DNA from: Phyllobacterium sp. OV277
GTDB lineage: Bacteria; Pseudomonadota; Alphaproteobacteria; Rhizobiales; Rhizobiaceae
Direction: 5' to 3'
DNA: 64,000 nucleotides
NCBI RefSeq assembly: GCF_900104355.1
Contig: NZ_FNIY01000002.1
Location: 806,001-870,000 of the forward strand
Below are positions 44,456 through 54,161 of the stretch, piece by piece. The notes below the pieces were generated by a model. The model had not been told where the DNA came from, made no database searches, and saw only the letters and a list, made by a program, of their open reading frames with translations. The first letter of the stretch is position 1. Each line of letters opens with the position of its first letter. The position numbers and the translations under genes are program-made.

Positions 44456-45295
44456 TCAGTCCCTCATTTCGTCGATGCGCAGTGTAATGCCGCCGCTTAA
44501 TTTATCACCAGGCTTCAGAATGGTGAGTTTGCCCAGTTCGGGCAAGTTATGCCCATTCGGCAGATGGCTCATCGGCTCGAAGCAAAAGAAGTCTATTTGA
44601 TCTTCTGGAGCATAAATCACGTAATGAGGAAACAAAGCATCTCCTGATATTGCAGCAGTCATGCGCGCTTCCGGCCAGTCGATTTGTGCTGTTCCGTCCC
44701 AACCCGCAAAAGCATTGTTGACCCACCGGTCCGGCAGGTGATTGAAAGCTGCAAAATTCAAATCATCAGGGACCGGTCCTGCCGTATCGGGTAGATGTCC
44801 TGTCTTTTCACTCCAGAATAGTCTTGCTGGCGCTCGCAGTCGCGTTTGCGGTGTCCTCGGAAAAAAGGGATGGAATCCCAGTCCGAAAGGCAGCGCAATT
44901 TCTCCCCGGTTTTCCACACTCAGGCCAAGATTAAGTGTGTTCCCGTTGATCGAAACTATCTGAACTGCGCGATAAGAATAGGGTGATTGGTGCGACGCTT
45001 GGTGCTCATAAGCCAAACGAACATGTGTTTGGCTTTCCTCCACCACCAGCCAAGGTGCCAGCCAGCCATCACCATGCAGATAAAGCGGATCGTCTTTCGT
45101 ATTGGGCTTGAGCACATGTGTTTGGTTGCGAAAGCGAAATTGGTTCCCCGCAACGCGATTGCCAAAGGGAACCAGTGGAAAGCACCCAACAGGTGCTGGT
45201 TTCAGGAAGGGTTTTCCGCAAAAAGTGGCTGCCATCAGGCAGCCGCCTTGAGGGTTGATTTGAACGTTCAGCTCGCTGTTGCCAAGGCGGACCAT
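44456..45295 (-). CDS. Aldose 1-epimerase family protein
   Basis: 279 residues. The galactose-mutarotase-like beta sandwich has PLYLHGDGWLAPW (first His), FGLGFHPFFPR (second His) and the Glu in FFCFEPMSHLPNG. It interconverts alpha and beta anomers so that the dehydrogenase receives its preferred form. Start ATG overlaps the permease stop by one base, and the dehydrogenase follows after five bases, so all are translated from one mRNA. Confidence 0.9.
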   Translation of the reverse strand: MVRLGNSELNVQINPQGGCLMAATFCGKPFLKPAPVGCFPLVPFGNRVAGNQFRFRNQTHVLKPNTKDDPLYLHGDGWLAPWLVVEESQTHVRLAYEHQASHQSPYSYRAVQIVSINGNTLNLGLSVENRGEIALPFGLGFHPFFPRTPQTRLRAPARLFWSEKTGHLPDTAGPVPDDLNFAAFNHLPDRWVNNAFAGWDGTAQIDWPEARMTAAISGDALFPHYVIYAPEDQIDFFCFEPMSHLPNGHNLPELGKLTILKPGDKLSGGITLRIDEMRD

Positions 45296-46248
45296 TAGCC
45301 TCTGCGGCCCACCGCACCAGATCTCAGATTGTCGAGCAGCACCGCCAGAAGCAAAATCAAACCGCGCACAACATATTGATAAAAAGCCTGAATGTTCAAA
45401 AGGTTCATGACATTCTCGGCTATGCCCATAATCAGAACGCCTACAATGACACCCGCCATGGCTGCCCGGCCTCCGGCCAGCGACACACCGCCAAGCACGC
45501 AGGCCGAAATTACCGACAGCTCAAGGCCTGTCGCCGCATTTGGCTGTCCAGACGTAATGCGTGAGGCAAGGAGAATACCCGCAATGGCGCAGACAAAGCC
45601 CTGCAGCGCAAATATCCAGACGCGCATGGAAACGACATTGACGCCGGCCAGTCTGGAGGCCTCGGGATTGCCACCGATGGCAAGTGTATTTTTGCCAAAG
45701 ACCGTGCGGTTGAGGATAAAGCCAAAAGCAATGAAAAGTACAAGCATGACCCAGATGGGCGCGGGAATTCCCAGGAATTTCGACAGGGCAAGCTGGTAGA
45801 AATTGGGATCGTTGATACCGACAGCTCTGCCATCGGACGAAATGAGCGCGAGGCCGCGAACGATCTGCATGGTCGCAAGGGTCGTGATCAAGGCATTGAT
45901 GCGAAAGCGCGCGATGACCACACCATTGACCAATCCGACGAGCGCGCCACACAGAAGCGCTGCGATCAGGCCGAGCAATATGGAGCCAGTGGCGTTTGAA
46001 GCCATGACTGCGATCATCCCGCAGAAGGCAACTGTTGACCCGACAGAAAGATCGAAATCCCGTGAGGCAAGGCAAAACATCATTGTGCAGGCGACAATGC
46101 CGATTGTCACAACCGACTGCAGCAAGCCGAGCATGTTGCGTTCCGTGAGAAAATTAGGAACGAACACCGCAACGACGATAAAGGCCAAAGCAAAGATGAC
46201 AACGAGACCTTGTTCGCCAAGGAGAAGCTTTTTGAGAGACACGCTCAT
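45295..46248 (-). CDS. araH: Sugar ABC transporter permease (AraH-like)
   Basis: 317 residues, about 8-10 hydrophobic helices. FCLASRDFDLSVGSTVAFCG, RFRINALITTLATMQIVRGL and GGVSLAGGRAAMAGVIVGVL match the monosaccharide permease family, and the first motif is particularly close to AraH. With AraF and AraG it imports arabinose or a similar aldose. The stop overlaps the epimerase start; it lies 22 bases after the ATPase gene. Confidence 0.88.
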   Translation of the reverse strand: MSVSLKKLLLGEQGLVVIFALAFIVVAVFVPNFLTERNMLGLLQSVVTIGIVACTMMFCLASRDFDLSVGSTVAFCGMIAVMASNATGSILLGLIAALLCGALVGLVNGVVIARFRINALITTLATMQIVRGLALISSDGRAVGINDPNFYQLALSKFLGIPAPIWVMLVLFIAFGFILNRTVFGKNTLAIGGNPEASRLAGVNVVSMRVWIFALQGFVCAIAGILLASRITSGQPNAATGLELSVISACVLGGVSLAGGRAAMAGVIVGVLIMGIAENVMNLLNIQAFYQYVVRGLILLLAVLLDNLRSGAVGRRG

Positions 46249-46270
46249 ATCAAACCTTTTTCAAATCAGT

Positions 46271-47779
46271 TTAGGCCACGGCTGCGGCAGATCTGTCGGG
46301 AAGGGCAGCTGCAAGGATTTTCCTCTCGTCGAAAGCGTCGCGATCATATACGGCAGCGATACGCCCCTGACACATCACCGCAATTCGATCCGAGATACCC
46401 ATGACTTCCGGCAGCTCGCTCGAAATTACGATAATAGCCATGCCATTTTCGGCCAGTTCGTAAAGAATGTTGTAAATTTCCGCTTTTGCACCGACGTCTA
46501 TTCCACGTGTGGGCTCATCAATGACAAGCACCTTGACGCCCTGCTCGGAAAGCCAGCGGCCAAGAATGACTTTCTGCTGATTGCCGCCGGAGAGATTGAC
46601 GATGTCCTGCTTGCGTGAAGGCGTCCGTATTCGCAATTTCTCGATGAAACGATCCGCGAGCCTTGCCTCTTTACCCGGCTGCAATATGCCCAACGGTGAA
46701 AAATGACGGCGTGATGAAACCGCAATATTCTCCTCGATGGAACGGCCCTGAATAATGCCATCGAATTTGCGGTCTTCCGGGCACAAGACCATACCGGCTT
46801 CAATGGAATGCCGGGGATTATTACCGCCAACCGCCACGCCGTCGATCGTGACGGTGCCGGTATGGCGATGGTCAGCGCCATAGAGCAACCGTGCCATTTC
46901 TGACCGCCCGGCACCGATCAGGCCGAAGAAACCGAAAATCTCGCCCGAGCGAACGTCAAAGGAAACAGGGTTGGGCAGAAGCCTGCCACCGAGCTTTTCA
47001 ACCTTCAGGCGCTCGGTTCCTATTTTGCGGGCGCGCCACCCCCAGATATTGCTGATCTCGCGCCCGACCATCTCCGTAATCACCTGATCGCGTGTCACCT
47101 TTGCGAGACTGGCATGATGGGCGGCAAGCTTGCCGTCCCGCAAAACAGTCAGGCTATCACAAAGACGAAACACCTCGTCGAGCCTATGCGAGATGTAGAG
47201 GATAATCTTGCCTTGGGCTTTCAGTTTACCAATCAGTGCAAACAGAATTTCGCTTTCACGGGACGACAGGGAAGAGGTTGGCTCATCCAGAGCGATCACG
47301 CGTGCATCAAGCATGACCGCCTTGGCAATCTCGACCATCTGGCGCTGGCCGATCGAAAGGTTTGCAACCTTGATTCTGGGATCAACATCAATGCCGATTG
47401 CTTCAAGCTTTTGCGACACATCCGAGACAAGCTTCTTGAAATCGATCATGCCTGCCTTGGCAGGGAACCGTCCGAGCCAGAGGTTTTCGGCAACCGTCAG
47501 TTCGGCGACAAGCTGCAGTTCCTGATGAATGACGATGACGCCAGCGTCAAACGCATCGCGCGCCGATGAATAGTGTTGAACTGAACCATCAAGAGAAATT
47601 TCGCCAGTGTCAGCGGACTGATCTCCGGAGAGAATGCGGATCAGCGTGGATTTCCCCGCACCATTCTCGCCCATGAGGCCGTGCACAGCGCCCTTTTCCA
47701 CTGCGAAGGAAATATCGGACAGCGCCTGTACGCCCGGATACCCCTTACTGATATTTTTGAATTCAAGGAAAGATGCCAT
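46271..47779 (-). CDS. araG: Sugar ABC transporter ATPase (AraG-like)
   Basis: 502 residues from ATG 47779, with two fused ABC domains. The first half has GENGAGKST, signature LSIGQRQMVEIAKA and ALDEPTSSL. The second half has a degenerate Walker A (GLIGAGRSEMARLL) and LSGGNQQKVILGRWLSEQGV, as usual in this family. It powers the monosaccharide importer. A hairpin in the 69-base gap after araF probably sets lower expression than the binding protein. Confidence 0.92.
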   Translation of the reverse strand: MASFLEFKNISKGYPGVQALSDISFAVEKGAVHGLMGENGAGKSTLIRILSGDQSADTGEISLDGSVQHYSSARDAFDAGVIVIHQELQLVAELTVAENLWLGRFPAKAGMIDFKKLVSDVSQKLEAIGIDVDPRIKVANLSIGQRQMVEIAKAVMLDARVIALDEPTSSLSSRESEILFALIGKLKAQGKIILYISHRLDEVFRLCDSLTVLRDGKLAAHHASLAKVTRDQVITEMVGREISNIWGWRARKIGTERLKVEKLGGRLLPNPVSFDVRSGEIFGFFGLIGAGRSEMARLLYGADHRHTGTVTIDGVAVGGNNPRHSIEAGMVLCPEDRKFDGIIQGRSIEENIAVSSRRHFSPLGILQPGKEARLADRFIEKLRIRTPSRKQDIVNLSGGNQQKVILGRWLSEQGVKVLVIDEPTRGIDVGAKAEIYNILYELAENGMAIIVISSELPEVMGISDRIAVMCQGRIAAVYDRDAFDERKILAAALPDRSAAAVA

Positions 47780-47807
47780 GGTCGGCCAAGCCCTCAAGGA
47801 TTGTACT

Positions 47808-47827
47808 GCCCGGCAAAATTGCCGGGC
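47808..47827 (-). other. Intercistronic hairpin between araF and araG
   Basis: GCCCGGCAA (47808-47816) and TTGCCGGGC (47819-47827), nine base pairs around AA. On the minus strand no T run follows, so it is more likely an mRNA-stabilising stem after araF than a full terminator. Confidence 0.55.
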
Positions 47828-47848
47828 GTTTATTGCCTGTTCCGAGGA

Positions 47849-48832
47849 TTATTCGATGCCGAGTTCCTTGCGCACTTCGGCATAATTATCGCGCAATGCC
47901 AGCTGCCCGGCTGTCAGGGTCAGCTTTGCCGGCTGTTTGCCGTTGGCGATCCAGTCGTACATGTTGAGGGCAGTTTCGTAGCCGTGACGCTTGGGCGAAA
48001 TGATCACCGTGCCGAAGAAACCGGTTGGTGTTGGCTTCTTGAACTCGTTGATCGCCGATTCCGCACCACCGATTCCGATACCAATCACACCATCAGCAGG
48101 AATGCCGACGCTTTCGGTAGCACGGACGGCACCAAGCACGGATTCATCGTTCAATCCCACTGCAACCCAATGTTTGATGCCAGCGTTTTTGTTGAGAACA
48201 ACCGTTGCCGCGTTGAGTGCAGCTTCCGTGTCAGTCTTGGCCTGCGGGGCGTCAAAAATATTGGCCTGCGGGAAGCCAGCTGCTTTCAGCGCCGATAAGG
48301 CGCCTTCAACGCGATCGACGGCAGTCGGTAACTGGTCATAGGAAACCCGGATTGCACCGACGGTCTTCATATCCCAGCCGCGCTTTTTGATTTCGTCGAC
48401 CATTGCCTGGCCTACAGCTTCACCAATCTTGCTGGCGGAAATTCCCATGTGCGGAACATCCTCCAATGGTTTGCCGTCTGCGCCGACGAGGCGGTCATCG
48501 ACCGTCATCATCTTGAGTTCATTGGCTGTCGCCTTGGCGACGATGCCAGGTCCGAGCTTCACGTCGGGTGTGCAGATGATGAAACCCTGTGCACCCTGTG
48601 CACCGAGATTATCAATTGCAGACTGGACTTTTTCACCGTCTTCCGCGCCGATCTTCACCAGCGTGAAGCCTTTTTCCTTGGCAGCGACGTCGGCAAACTT
48701 CCATTCATCCTGAAACCACGGTTCTTCGGGTTGTTTGACGATGAAGCCTATTTTGACATCTGCAGCAAAAGCACTGCCAGCTGCAATTATGGCGACTGTG
48801 CCAGCCAATATGGCTGCTTTTATAAAGCGCAT
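47849..48832 (-). CDS. araF: Sugar-binding periplasmic protein (AraF-like)
   Basis: 327 residues with a cleavable signal (FIKAAILAGTVAIIAAGSAF, then AAD). The mature start VKIGFIVKQPEEPWFQDEWK and VGLNDESVLGAVRATE, GIGIGGAESAINEFKKPTPT are characteristic of the L-arabinose-binding protein. It delivers the sugar to AraH/AraG. Ribosome site GGGAGAGAG is strong. Galactose or fucose could also be bound, as in E. coli AraF. First gene of the five-gene sugar operon. Confidence 0.9.
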   Translation of the reverse strand: MRFIKAAILAGTVAIIAAGSAFAADVKIGFIVKQPEEPWFQDEWKFADVAAKEKGFTLVKIGAEDGEKVQSAIDNLGAQGAQGFIICTPDVKLGPGIVAKATANELKMMTVDDRLVGADGKPLEDVPHMGISASKIGEAVGQAMVDEIKKRGWDMKTVGAIRVSYDQLPTAVDRVEGALSALKAAGFPQANIFDAPQAKTDTEAALNAATVVLNKNAGIKHWVAVGLNDESVLGAVRATESVGIPADGVIGIGIGGAESAINEFKKPTPTGFFGTVIISPKRHGYETALNMYDWIANGKQPAKLTLTAGQLALRDNYAEVRKELGIE

Positions 48833-48885
48833 ATCTCTCTCCCAAAATTTTGGCTGCTCCCAGCAGCACCCTAGGAATAAGTTAA

Positions 48886-48920
48886 ATCATCATACCAGTC
48901 AATTGCCAATGTATGATGAT
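48886..48920. promoter_or_regulatory. Perfect inverted repeat, candidate GntR operator
   Basis: ATCATCATAC (48886-48895) and GTATGATGAT (48911-48920), ten bases each with a 15-base spacer, in the divergent promoter region between araF and the GntR gene. Position and symmetry fit an operator shared by both operons. Confidence 0.6.
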
Positions 48921-49038
48921 TGAGATAGTAGAGAGAAGTGTTGTAGAGTGATAGGACGAGGAGCCCATCAACGGTGATGGGTGTGGATTATAGCGCCGAC
49001 TTATATGCGGGATGTCGCGTCGGGGTTTGGAGGGCAGG

Positions 49039-49794
49039 GTGGAGACAGTAATCTTGGGGCAAGCGGAGCCGACCGCTGATGGAGTGCTTCGGCGCCCGCG
49101 TGTCCAAAAGAATGTCACAGCGGCCATCGCCATGGAGATTTGTGCCGACCGTTATCCGTCCGGTACACTCCTTCCGCGTGAAAATGACCTTTGCGCACAG
49201 TATAACGTCAGCCGCACGGTCATTCGTGAATCATTGAAAACACTGGAATCAAAGGGCCTCGTGCGTGGCAAACCACGGGTTGGCACGACGGTCTGTGACA
49301 AGGACGACTGGAATATTCTTGACCAGCAGGTGCTGGAGTGGATGGGCCCGAACATAGCCAATTTCGATCTGCTTGGCTGTATTCTTGAAGCACGCCGCAC
49401 GGTTGAGCCTATGGCTGCGGAATTAGCTGCCGATAGGGCGACGGCACAGGAGATCGCTGATCTTGAAAAGGCTTGGCAAGACATGCGCGACAGTGAAGGC
49501 GATATTGGCCGGTTCACCGAAGCCGATGTGAATTTTCACGCGACCCTGCTCAAGGCCAGCCACAATCAGGTTTTCCGGCAATTGTCGGGAATTATCCATG
49601 CGGGCCTCAAATACTCGCTGCAGGCCTCCAACGAGGCGGTGGAAACGCGGGACGAAGCGATAGCCGCCCACGGAGAGCTTGTTGAGGCGTTGCGTATGCG
49701 CGACAGAGCCGCTGCCCGCAGATGTTCCGGACATCTGCTCGATCTTGCCGCCAGAGATCTGGCGTCAGCGCTCAACGACAGCAAAACGCGATAG
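49039..49794 (+). CDS. GntR/FadR-family regulator of the sugar acid cluster
   Basis: 251 residues from GTG 49039, with GGAGGG four bases upstream; an in-frame ATG at 49012 lacks a ribosome site. The winged helix-turn-helix ([20 protein letters not shown], then [20 protein letters not shown]) is followed by an FCD ligand domain ([60 protein letters not shown]). It resembles DgoR-type regulators. It likely controls dgoD and the divergent sugar operon, with galactonate or a related acid as effector; the effector is inferred. Confidence 0.9.
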   Translation: METVILGQAEPTADGVLRRPRVQKNVTAAIAMEICADRYPSGTLLPRENDLCAQYNVSRTVIRESLKTLESKGLVRGKPRVGTTVCDKDDWNILDQQVLEWMGPNIANFDLLGCILEARRTVEPMAAELAADRATAQEIADLEKAWQDMRDSEGDIGRFTEADVNFHATLLKASHNQVFRQLSGIIHAGLKYSLQASNEAVETRDEAIAAHGELVEALRMRDRAAARRCSGHLLDLAARDLASALNDSKTR

Positions 49795-49823
49795 ATTATC
49801 CGAATACTGAAAGTGCAGACACC

Positions 49824-50972
49824 ATGAAGATCACCAAGCTCACCACTTACATTGTCCCGCCCCGTTGGCTGTTTCTCAAAATCGAAACTGACGAAGGTGT
49901 TTCCGGATGGGGCGAACCGGTTGTTGAGGGGAGGGCTCTGACGACGGAAGCCGCGGTCCATGAACTCGCGGATTATCTGATCGGCAAAAATCCATTTCTG
50001 ATTGAGGATCACTGGAACGTTCTCTATCGCGGTGGTTTCTATCGCGGTGGCGCCATTCACATGAGCGCTCTGGCGGGCATCGATCAAGCGCTATGGGATA
50101 TCAAGGGCAAGGCACTCGGCCAGCCAGTACACGCTCTGCTTGGCGGTCAATGCCGTGATAAGATCAAGGTTTATTCCTGGGTTGGCGGTGATCGCCCTTC
50201 TGATGTGGCCCGCAACGCAACGGAAATGGTTGCGCAGGGTTTCAAGGCCATCAAGCTCAATGGATGCGAGGAAATGCAGATCGTTGACAGCTGGGAGAAA
50301 GTCGACAAGGCAGTTGCAACAATTGCAACGATCCGGGAGGCGGTAGGTCCGCATATCGGTATCGGTGTCGACTTTCACGGGCGGGTTCACAAACCAATGG
50401 CAAAGGTGCTTGCCAAGGAACTCGACCAGTTCAAACTGATGTTCATTGAAGAGCCTGTCCTGTCCGAGAATTATGAGGCGTTGAAGGAGATTGCGAACCA
50501 TTGTTCGACGCCAATTGCGCTTGGAGAACGCCTTTACTCACGCTGGGATTTCAAACGAATCCTTGCGGAAGGTTATGTTGACATTATCCAGCCTGATCTT
50601 TCGCATGCAGGGGGCATCACGGAGTGCCGCAAGATCGCAGCAATGGCTGAGGCCTACGATGTTGCTCTTGCGCCCCATTGTCCGCTCGGGCCTATTGCTT
50701 TGGCCGCATGCCTGCAAATCGATGCGGTCAGTTACAACGCATTCATTCAGGAACAAAGCCTCGGCATTCATTACAACAAGTCCAATGACATTCTTGATTA
50801 CATTCGCAACAAGGATGTTTTTCACTATGAAGACGGCTTTGTCAGCATTCCTCAAGGGCCGGGATTGGGTATTGACGTTGATGAGGCCTATGTTGCGGAA
50901 CGTGCCAAAGAGGGGCACCGTTGGCGCAACCCGATCTGGCGTCACGCAGATGGCAGCTTCGCCGAATGGTAA
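49824..50972 (+). CDS. dgoD: Galactonate dehydratase (enolase superfamily)
   Basis: 382 residues from ATG 49824, the length of E. coli DgoD. Landmarks: [60 protein letters not shown] (metal Asp and catalytic His), [12 protein letters not shown] and [12 protein letters not shown] (metal Glu residues), and [12 protein letters not shown] (second His). It dehydrates D-galactonate to 2-keto-3-deoxygalactonate in the De Ley-Doudoroff route. The gap after the regulator is 29 bases. The kinase and aldolase of the pathway are not in this window. Confidence 0.93.
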   Translation: MKITKLTTYIVPPRWLFLKIETDEGVSGWGEPVVEGRALTTEAAVHELADYLIGKNPFLIEDHWNVLYRGGFYRGGAIHMSALAGIDQALWDIKGKALGQPVHALLGGQCRDKIKVYSWVGGDRPSDVARNATEMVAQGFKAIKLNGCEEMQIVDSWEKVDKAVATIATIREAVGPHIGIGVDFHGRVHKPMAKVLAKELDQFKLMFIEEPVLSENYEALKEIANHCSTPIALGERLYSRWDFKRILAEGYVDIIQPDLSHAGGITECRKIAAMAEAYDVALAPHCPLGPIALAACLQIDAVSYNAFIQEQSLGIHYNKSNDILDYIRNKDVFHYEDGFVSIPQGPGLGIDVDEAYVAERAKEGHRWRNPIWRHADGSFAEW

Positions 50973-51031
50973 GTGGGTGATGCTGCAATGCCCGTTGTCT
51001 TCAACGTCTGCTTGCATTTCCTGATCAAATA

Positions 51032-51068
51032 AAAGCCCTTCGGGCATCCAATGCCAGTAGGGCTTTTG
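51032..51068 (+). terminator. Terminator of the GntR-dgoD operon
   Basis: Arms AAAAGCCCT (51032-51040) and AGGGCTTTT (51060-51068), with an inner stem GGCAT/ATGCC in the loop. The A and T sides allow action in both directions. Confidence 0.75.
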
Positions 51069-51097
51069 GCCGTTCCGAATTTTCGCAGGGCATTTGT

Positions 51098-51172
51098 TCA
51101 GTGACGGGGTTTAGTCTCGTAGACCAAGACAATAATCACTGCCAAAGCCAGAAGAAAAGTAAAATCACGCAT
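51098..51172 (-). CDS. Possible 24-residue membrane microprotein
   Basis: Minus strand ATG 51172 gives MRDFTFLLALAVIIVLVYET, then KPRH and a stop. GAGGA lies six bases upstream. One hydrophobic helix with a basic tail. The only support is the ribosome site and the amphipathic layout, so it remains tentative. Confidence 0.35.
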   Translation of the reverse strand: MRDFTFLLALAVIIVLVYETKPRH

Positions 51173-51578
51173 TTGTTAATCCTCGCATCAATCATCGATG
51201 CGCCGCTTCAACCAGAAAGCCTCAACGCTATCGATGAGGCGGCTATTTACCGCTACAAAGGACAACGCATGGCCAAGCTGCTATTCGCATGTTCACGTTC
51301 TTGATTGCGCTCAATTCGCGATGTCCTTTGTGCCTGTAAGCAGGAACCTCGCTACTCGATAAGTCAAATAAATATTCTCCTATAGTTGTTCCAATATAAA
51401 ATTAGGCATTTCGTTTATAAGATTTTTATTTCTTTCCGACGCCGTCGCAATCGAAAAAATATCCGATCGTAGTTAGTGTCCAGACGCCGTTGTTGCTCTG
51501 TGGTTATAAACTTTTTCTGAAGAGCGAAACCACATTTACTCGCGACAGCTGGCGTACTCAACAAAAGGACAGAATGCG
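51173..51578. other. AT-rich intergenic stretch upstream of the kdp region
   Basis: 406 bases with no supported gene; an open frame at 51101-51304 has no ribosome site or protein-like composition. A 14-base imperfect inverted repeat (51255-51268 with 51318-51331, one mismatch) is present. The part after 51350 is clearly AT-richer than the rest of the window. Confidence 0.5.
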
Positions 51579-51779
51579 ATGTTTACGCGCTCCAGAATAT
51601 ATTATTTCGCGCATAACAGACAGAATGAACAACCCGTAAGGTTGCCTCCGTCCAGTGCAAATCAGAATGATGTTCACGCCGCACCCGGTCATGAGGAGTT
51701 GGGTGTGTTTCTGCGGCTGTGGGGCGTCATTCTCACCGGTGTTGCCGTCATTCTATGCGGCAGCTGGTTGCTCAGATAA
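51579..51779 (+). CDS. 66-residue membrane protein, unknown
   Basis: MFTRSRIYYFAHNRQNEQPV begins a polar N-terminal half; residues 44-64 form a single helix (FLRLWGVILTGVAVILCGSW). AAAGGA lies about 13 bases upstream. No family recognised. It is the first of several tiny one-helix proteins that run up to kdpF. Confidence 0.5.
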   Translation: MFTRSRIYYFAHNRQNEQPVRLPPSSANQNDVHAAPGHEELGVFLRLWGVILTGVAVILCGSWLLR

Positions 51780-51881
51780 TGGGCCGCCGGCTCGACGCAA
51801 TCCGTAGCGACCGTAACGGCCAAGGGAAGCCCACATCCTTGTGGTGGTGAAAACGTGTTTGTTGCGCAATCGGAGACAATC

Positions 51882-52037
51882 ATGTCGGAGCAGCAAATGG
51901 ATAAGCGGCGCTTCAAGACGCCAACGAATGACGTCAAGGCCGATGCCGCGCGGATCAAATCATTGATACCGATTGCGCTCGGTATCCTTGTGTTGATGGC
52001 CGCAATTGACGGTCTTGTCAGGTTTTTCGCCAGGTAG
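51882..52037 (+). CDS. 51-residue membrane protein, unknown
   Basis: From ATG 51882, with GGAGA five bases upstream. Charged N-terminal half (MSEQQMDKRRFKTPTNDVKA) and a C-terminal helix (SLIPIALGILVLMAAIDGLV) ending RFFAR. No family recognised. It lies 102 bases after the previous small gene and 200 before the next. Confidence 0.5.
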   Translation: MSEQQMDKRRFKTPTNDVKADAARIKSLIPIALGILVLMAAIDGLVRFFAR

Positions 52038-52171
52038 CTGCTGCGCAAATCCTTATAGGAATTTTATATCTTTCCTACGTGTGACGTCTCGAACCTTTAT
52101 GGCGTTCGGAGTCATAATCCCCACGGTTCGCATCTTATGTACCGCACAAGTAAGCGCAGCATTTATTGAGG

Positions 52172-52181
52172 CTTAGCTAAG
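52172..52181. promoter_or_regulatory. Palindrome in the kdp upstream region
   Basis: CTTAGCTAAG is a perfect 10-base palindrome, extended imperfectly by TTGAGG on the left and TCTTCAA on the right. It lies 57 bases before the 26-aa gene, in the position expected for an activator such as KdpE; no known site was matched. Confidence 0.3.
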
Positions 52182-52237
52182 TCTTCAATGAAGTTCTGTC
52201 TTGCAGTGATACGATCAATAAAAAGGAGTTCTGTTCG

Positions 52238-52318
52238 ATGGACTTTATTGTTCTCGGAATAGGCGTTTTGTTCTTGGCTCTATCGCTGGCTTATACAAAA
52301 GCCTGCGATATCCTTTGA
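52238..52318 (+). CDS. 26-residue membrane microprotein preceding kdpF
   Basis: Translates as MDFIVLGIGVLFLALSLAYT, then KACDIL. A strong AAAAGGAG lies nine bases upstream. One hydrophobic helix ending in a short KACD tail. Similar very short proteins occur just before kdpF in other rhizobia as I recall, so it may be a genuine Kdp-associated peptide; it is separated from kdpF by 16 bases. Confidence 0.6.
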   Translation: MDFIVLGIGVLFLALSLAYTKACDIL

Positions 52319-52334
52319 CCGGAAAGACTGCCAA

Positions 52335-52424
52335 ATGATTATCGATTACATCCTCAGCGGTGCTGTCACCTTGTTCCTTCTCGCCTATCTCACCTACGCC
52401 CTTGTTCGCCCAGAGCGGTTTTGA
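52335..52424 (+). CDS. kdpF: KdpF, small subunit of the K+-transporting ATPase
   Basis: 29 residues: MIIDYILSGAVTLFLLAYLT, then YALVRPERF. The single helix and the closing RPERF are the KdpF hallmark. It stabilises the KdpABC complex in the inner membrane. It lies 33 bases before kdpA. Confidence 0.9.
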   Translation: MIIDYILSGAVTLFLLAYLTYALVRPERF

Positions 52425-52457
52425 TCGCATCTGGCGCCCGGCTCGGAAAGCTTCACC

Positions 52458-54161
52458 ATGACTCTCAACGGTTGGTTACAGATCCTCGTTTATTGCGGGA
52501 TCATCATTCTGCTCGTGAAGCCGTTAGGCGGCTACATGACGCGCGTTTTCAATGGCGACCGCACGTTTCTTTCGCCACTTCTCGTTCCTGTTGAACGGGG
52601 ACTTTATAAAATAGCTGGAACGAATGAGCGCGACGAACAGCATTGGACCACCTACACGGTGGCTTTGCTGCTTTTCAGCCTGGCTGGGTTCCTTGTGCTT
52701 TATTTCCTGCAGCGGTTCCAGGGTGCTCTACCCTTTAATCCTGCGGGGATGACAGCAACGGAGCCAACCCTCGCATTCAACACAGCCATCAGCTTCGTAA
52801 CAAATACCAACTGGCAGAATTATGGTGGCGAGAGCACGATGTCGTATCTCGTGCAGATGGCTGGCTTTACCGTACAGAATTTCGTTTCGGCGGCAACCGG
52901 TATCGCCATTGCTGTTGCGTTGATCCGCGGCTTCGCCAGAGCATCCGGCAATTCCATTGGCAATTTCTGGGTCGATCTGACGAGAGCGACACTCTACATT
53001 CTATTGCCCATTTGCATCGTCCTGACGCTTGTTTATGTCTATCTCGGCGTTCCACAGACCCTTGGGACCTATGTCGAGGCAACCACGCTGGAAGGCGCCA
53101 AGCAGACGATTGCGGTTGGCCCGGTTGCTTCGCAGCTTGCTATCAAAATGCTCGGCACCAATGGCGGCGGCTTCTTCAATGTCAATTCCGCTCATCCATT
53201 CGAAAATCCCGATGCAATCTCCAACTTCCTCCAGATGGCTTCAATCTTTGTGATTGGTGCAGCATTGACCAACGTGTTCGGCCGTATGGTCGGCAATCAG
53301 CGTCAGGGCTGGGCGATCTTCGCTGCCATGGGCATATTGTTCCTGACTGGTGTGATCGTTTGCTATTGGGGTGAAGCCGCTGGTAACCCGCTGGTCCATG
53401 CACTCGGTATTGATGGTGGCAACATGGAAGGCAAAGAGGCGCGTTTCGGCATCGCCTTATCCGCTCTCTTCGCTGTGATTACCACGGCAGCCTCATGTGG
53501 CGCAGTCAATGCCATGCATGACAGCTTCATGGCAATCAGCGGTATGATACCGCTTATCAATATGATGCTGGGCGAAGTGGTTATCGGCGGCGTCGGTGCT
53601 GGTCTTTACGGTATCCTGCTTTATGTCGTCATCGCAGTCTTCGTGGCTGGCCTGATGGTTGGCCGTACACCTGAGTATCTTGGCAAGAAGATCGAAGCGA
53701 AGGAAGTCAAGATGGCCATGCTGGCTGTCCTGTGCCTGCCTTTGGCAATGTTGGGCTTTACAGCCATTGCCAGTGTACTGCCATCAGCAGTTGCGTCTGT
53801 TGGCAATGCTGGCCCGCATGGTTTTTCCGAGATTCTTTATGCCTACACATCCGCCGCCGCCAATAACGGTTCGGCCTTTGGCGGGCTCTCGGGTAACACG
53901 CCTTGGTACAACATCACTCTCGGCATCGGCATGTGGATGGGCCGCTTCTTTGTCATCATCCCAGCTCTGGCCATCGCTGGCTCGCTGGTAACGAAGAAAA
54001 CTGTTCCAGAATCCGCAGGCACTTTCCCGACCCATGGCGGGCTGTTCGTTGGCTTGCTGGTGGGTGTGATCCTGATTGTTGGCGGCCTCACATTCTTCCC
54101 GGCGCTCGCCGTCGGACCGATTGTCGAGCATCTCGCCATCGGTCTTGGCCAGACATTCTGA
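52458..54161 (+). CDS. kdpA: Potassium-transporting ATPase subunit A
   Basis: 567 residues, about 10 membrane helices with the four-fold K+-channel-like pseudo-repeat. Selectivity-loop regions are seen in [56 protein letters not shown] and [20 protein letters not shown]. It selects and conducts potassium in the high-affinity Kdp pump. ATG 52458 begins [15 protein letters not shown]. The stop overlaps the start of a 59-residue gene as TGATG. Confidence 0.97.
   Translation: MTLNGWLQILVYCGIIILLVKPLGGYMTRVFNGDRTFLSPLLVPVERGLYKIAGTNERDEQHWTTYTVALLLFSLAGFLVLYFLQRFQGALPFNPAGMTATEPTLAFNTAISFVTNTNWQNYGGESTMSYLVQMAGFTVQNFVSAATGIAIAVALIRGFARASGNSIGNFWVDLTRATLYILLPICIVLTLVYVYLGVPQTLGTYVEATTLEGAKQTIAVGPVASQLAIKMLGTNGGGFFNVNSAHPFENPDAISNFLQMASIFVIGAALTNVFGRMVGNQRQGWAIFAAMGILFLTGVIVCYWGEAAGNPLVHALGIDGGNMEGKEARFGIALSALFAVITTAASCGAVNAMHDSFMAISGMIPLINMMLGEVVIGGVGAGLYGILLYVVIAVFVAGLMVGRTPEYLGKKIEAKEVKMAMLAVLCLPLAMLGFTAIASVLPSAVASVGNAGPHGFSEILYAYTSAAANNGSAFGGLSGNTPWYNITLGIGMWMGRFFVIIPALAIAGSLVTKKTVPESAGTFPTHGGLFVGLLVGVILIVGGLTFFPALAVGPIVEHLAIGLGQTF

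Noticed and set aside
51101-51304. 67-aa plus-strand open frame after dgoD
   Set aside because: No ribosome site, no domain-like composition, and it overlaps a more plausible microprotein frame on the other strand.
51255-51331. 14-base imperfect inverted repeat with 49-base spacer
   Set aside because: No transposase, no target-site duplication and no T tract, so neither an insertion sequence nor a terminator can be supported.
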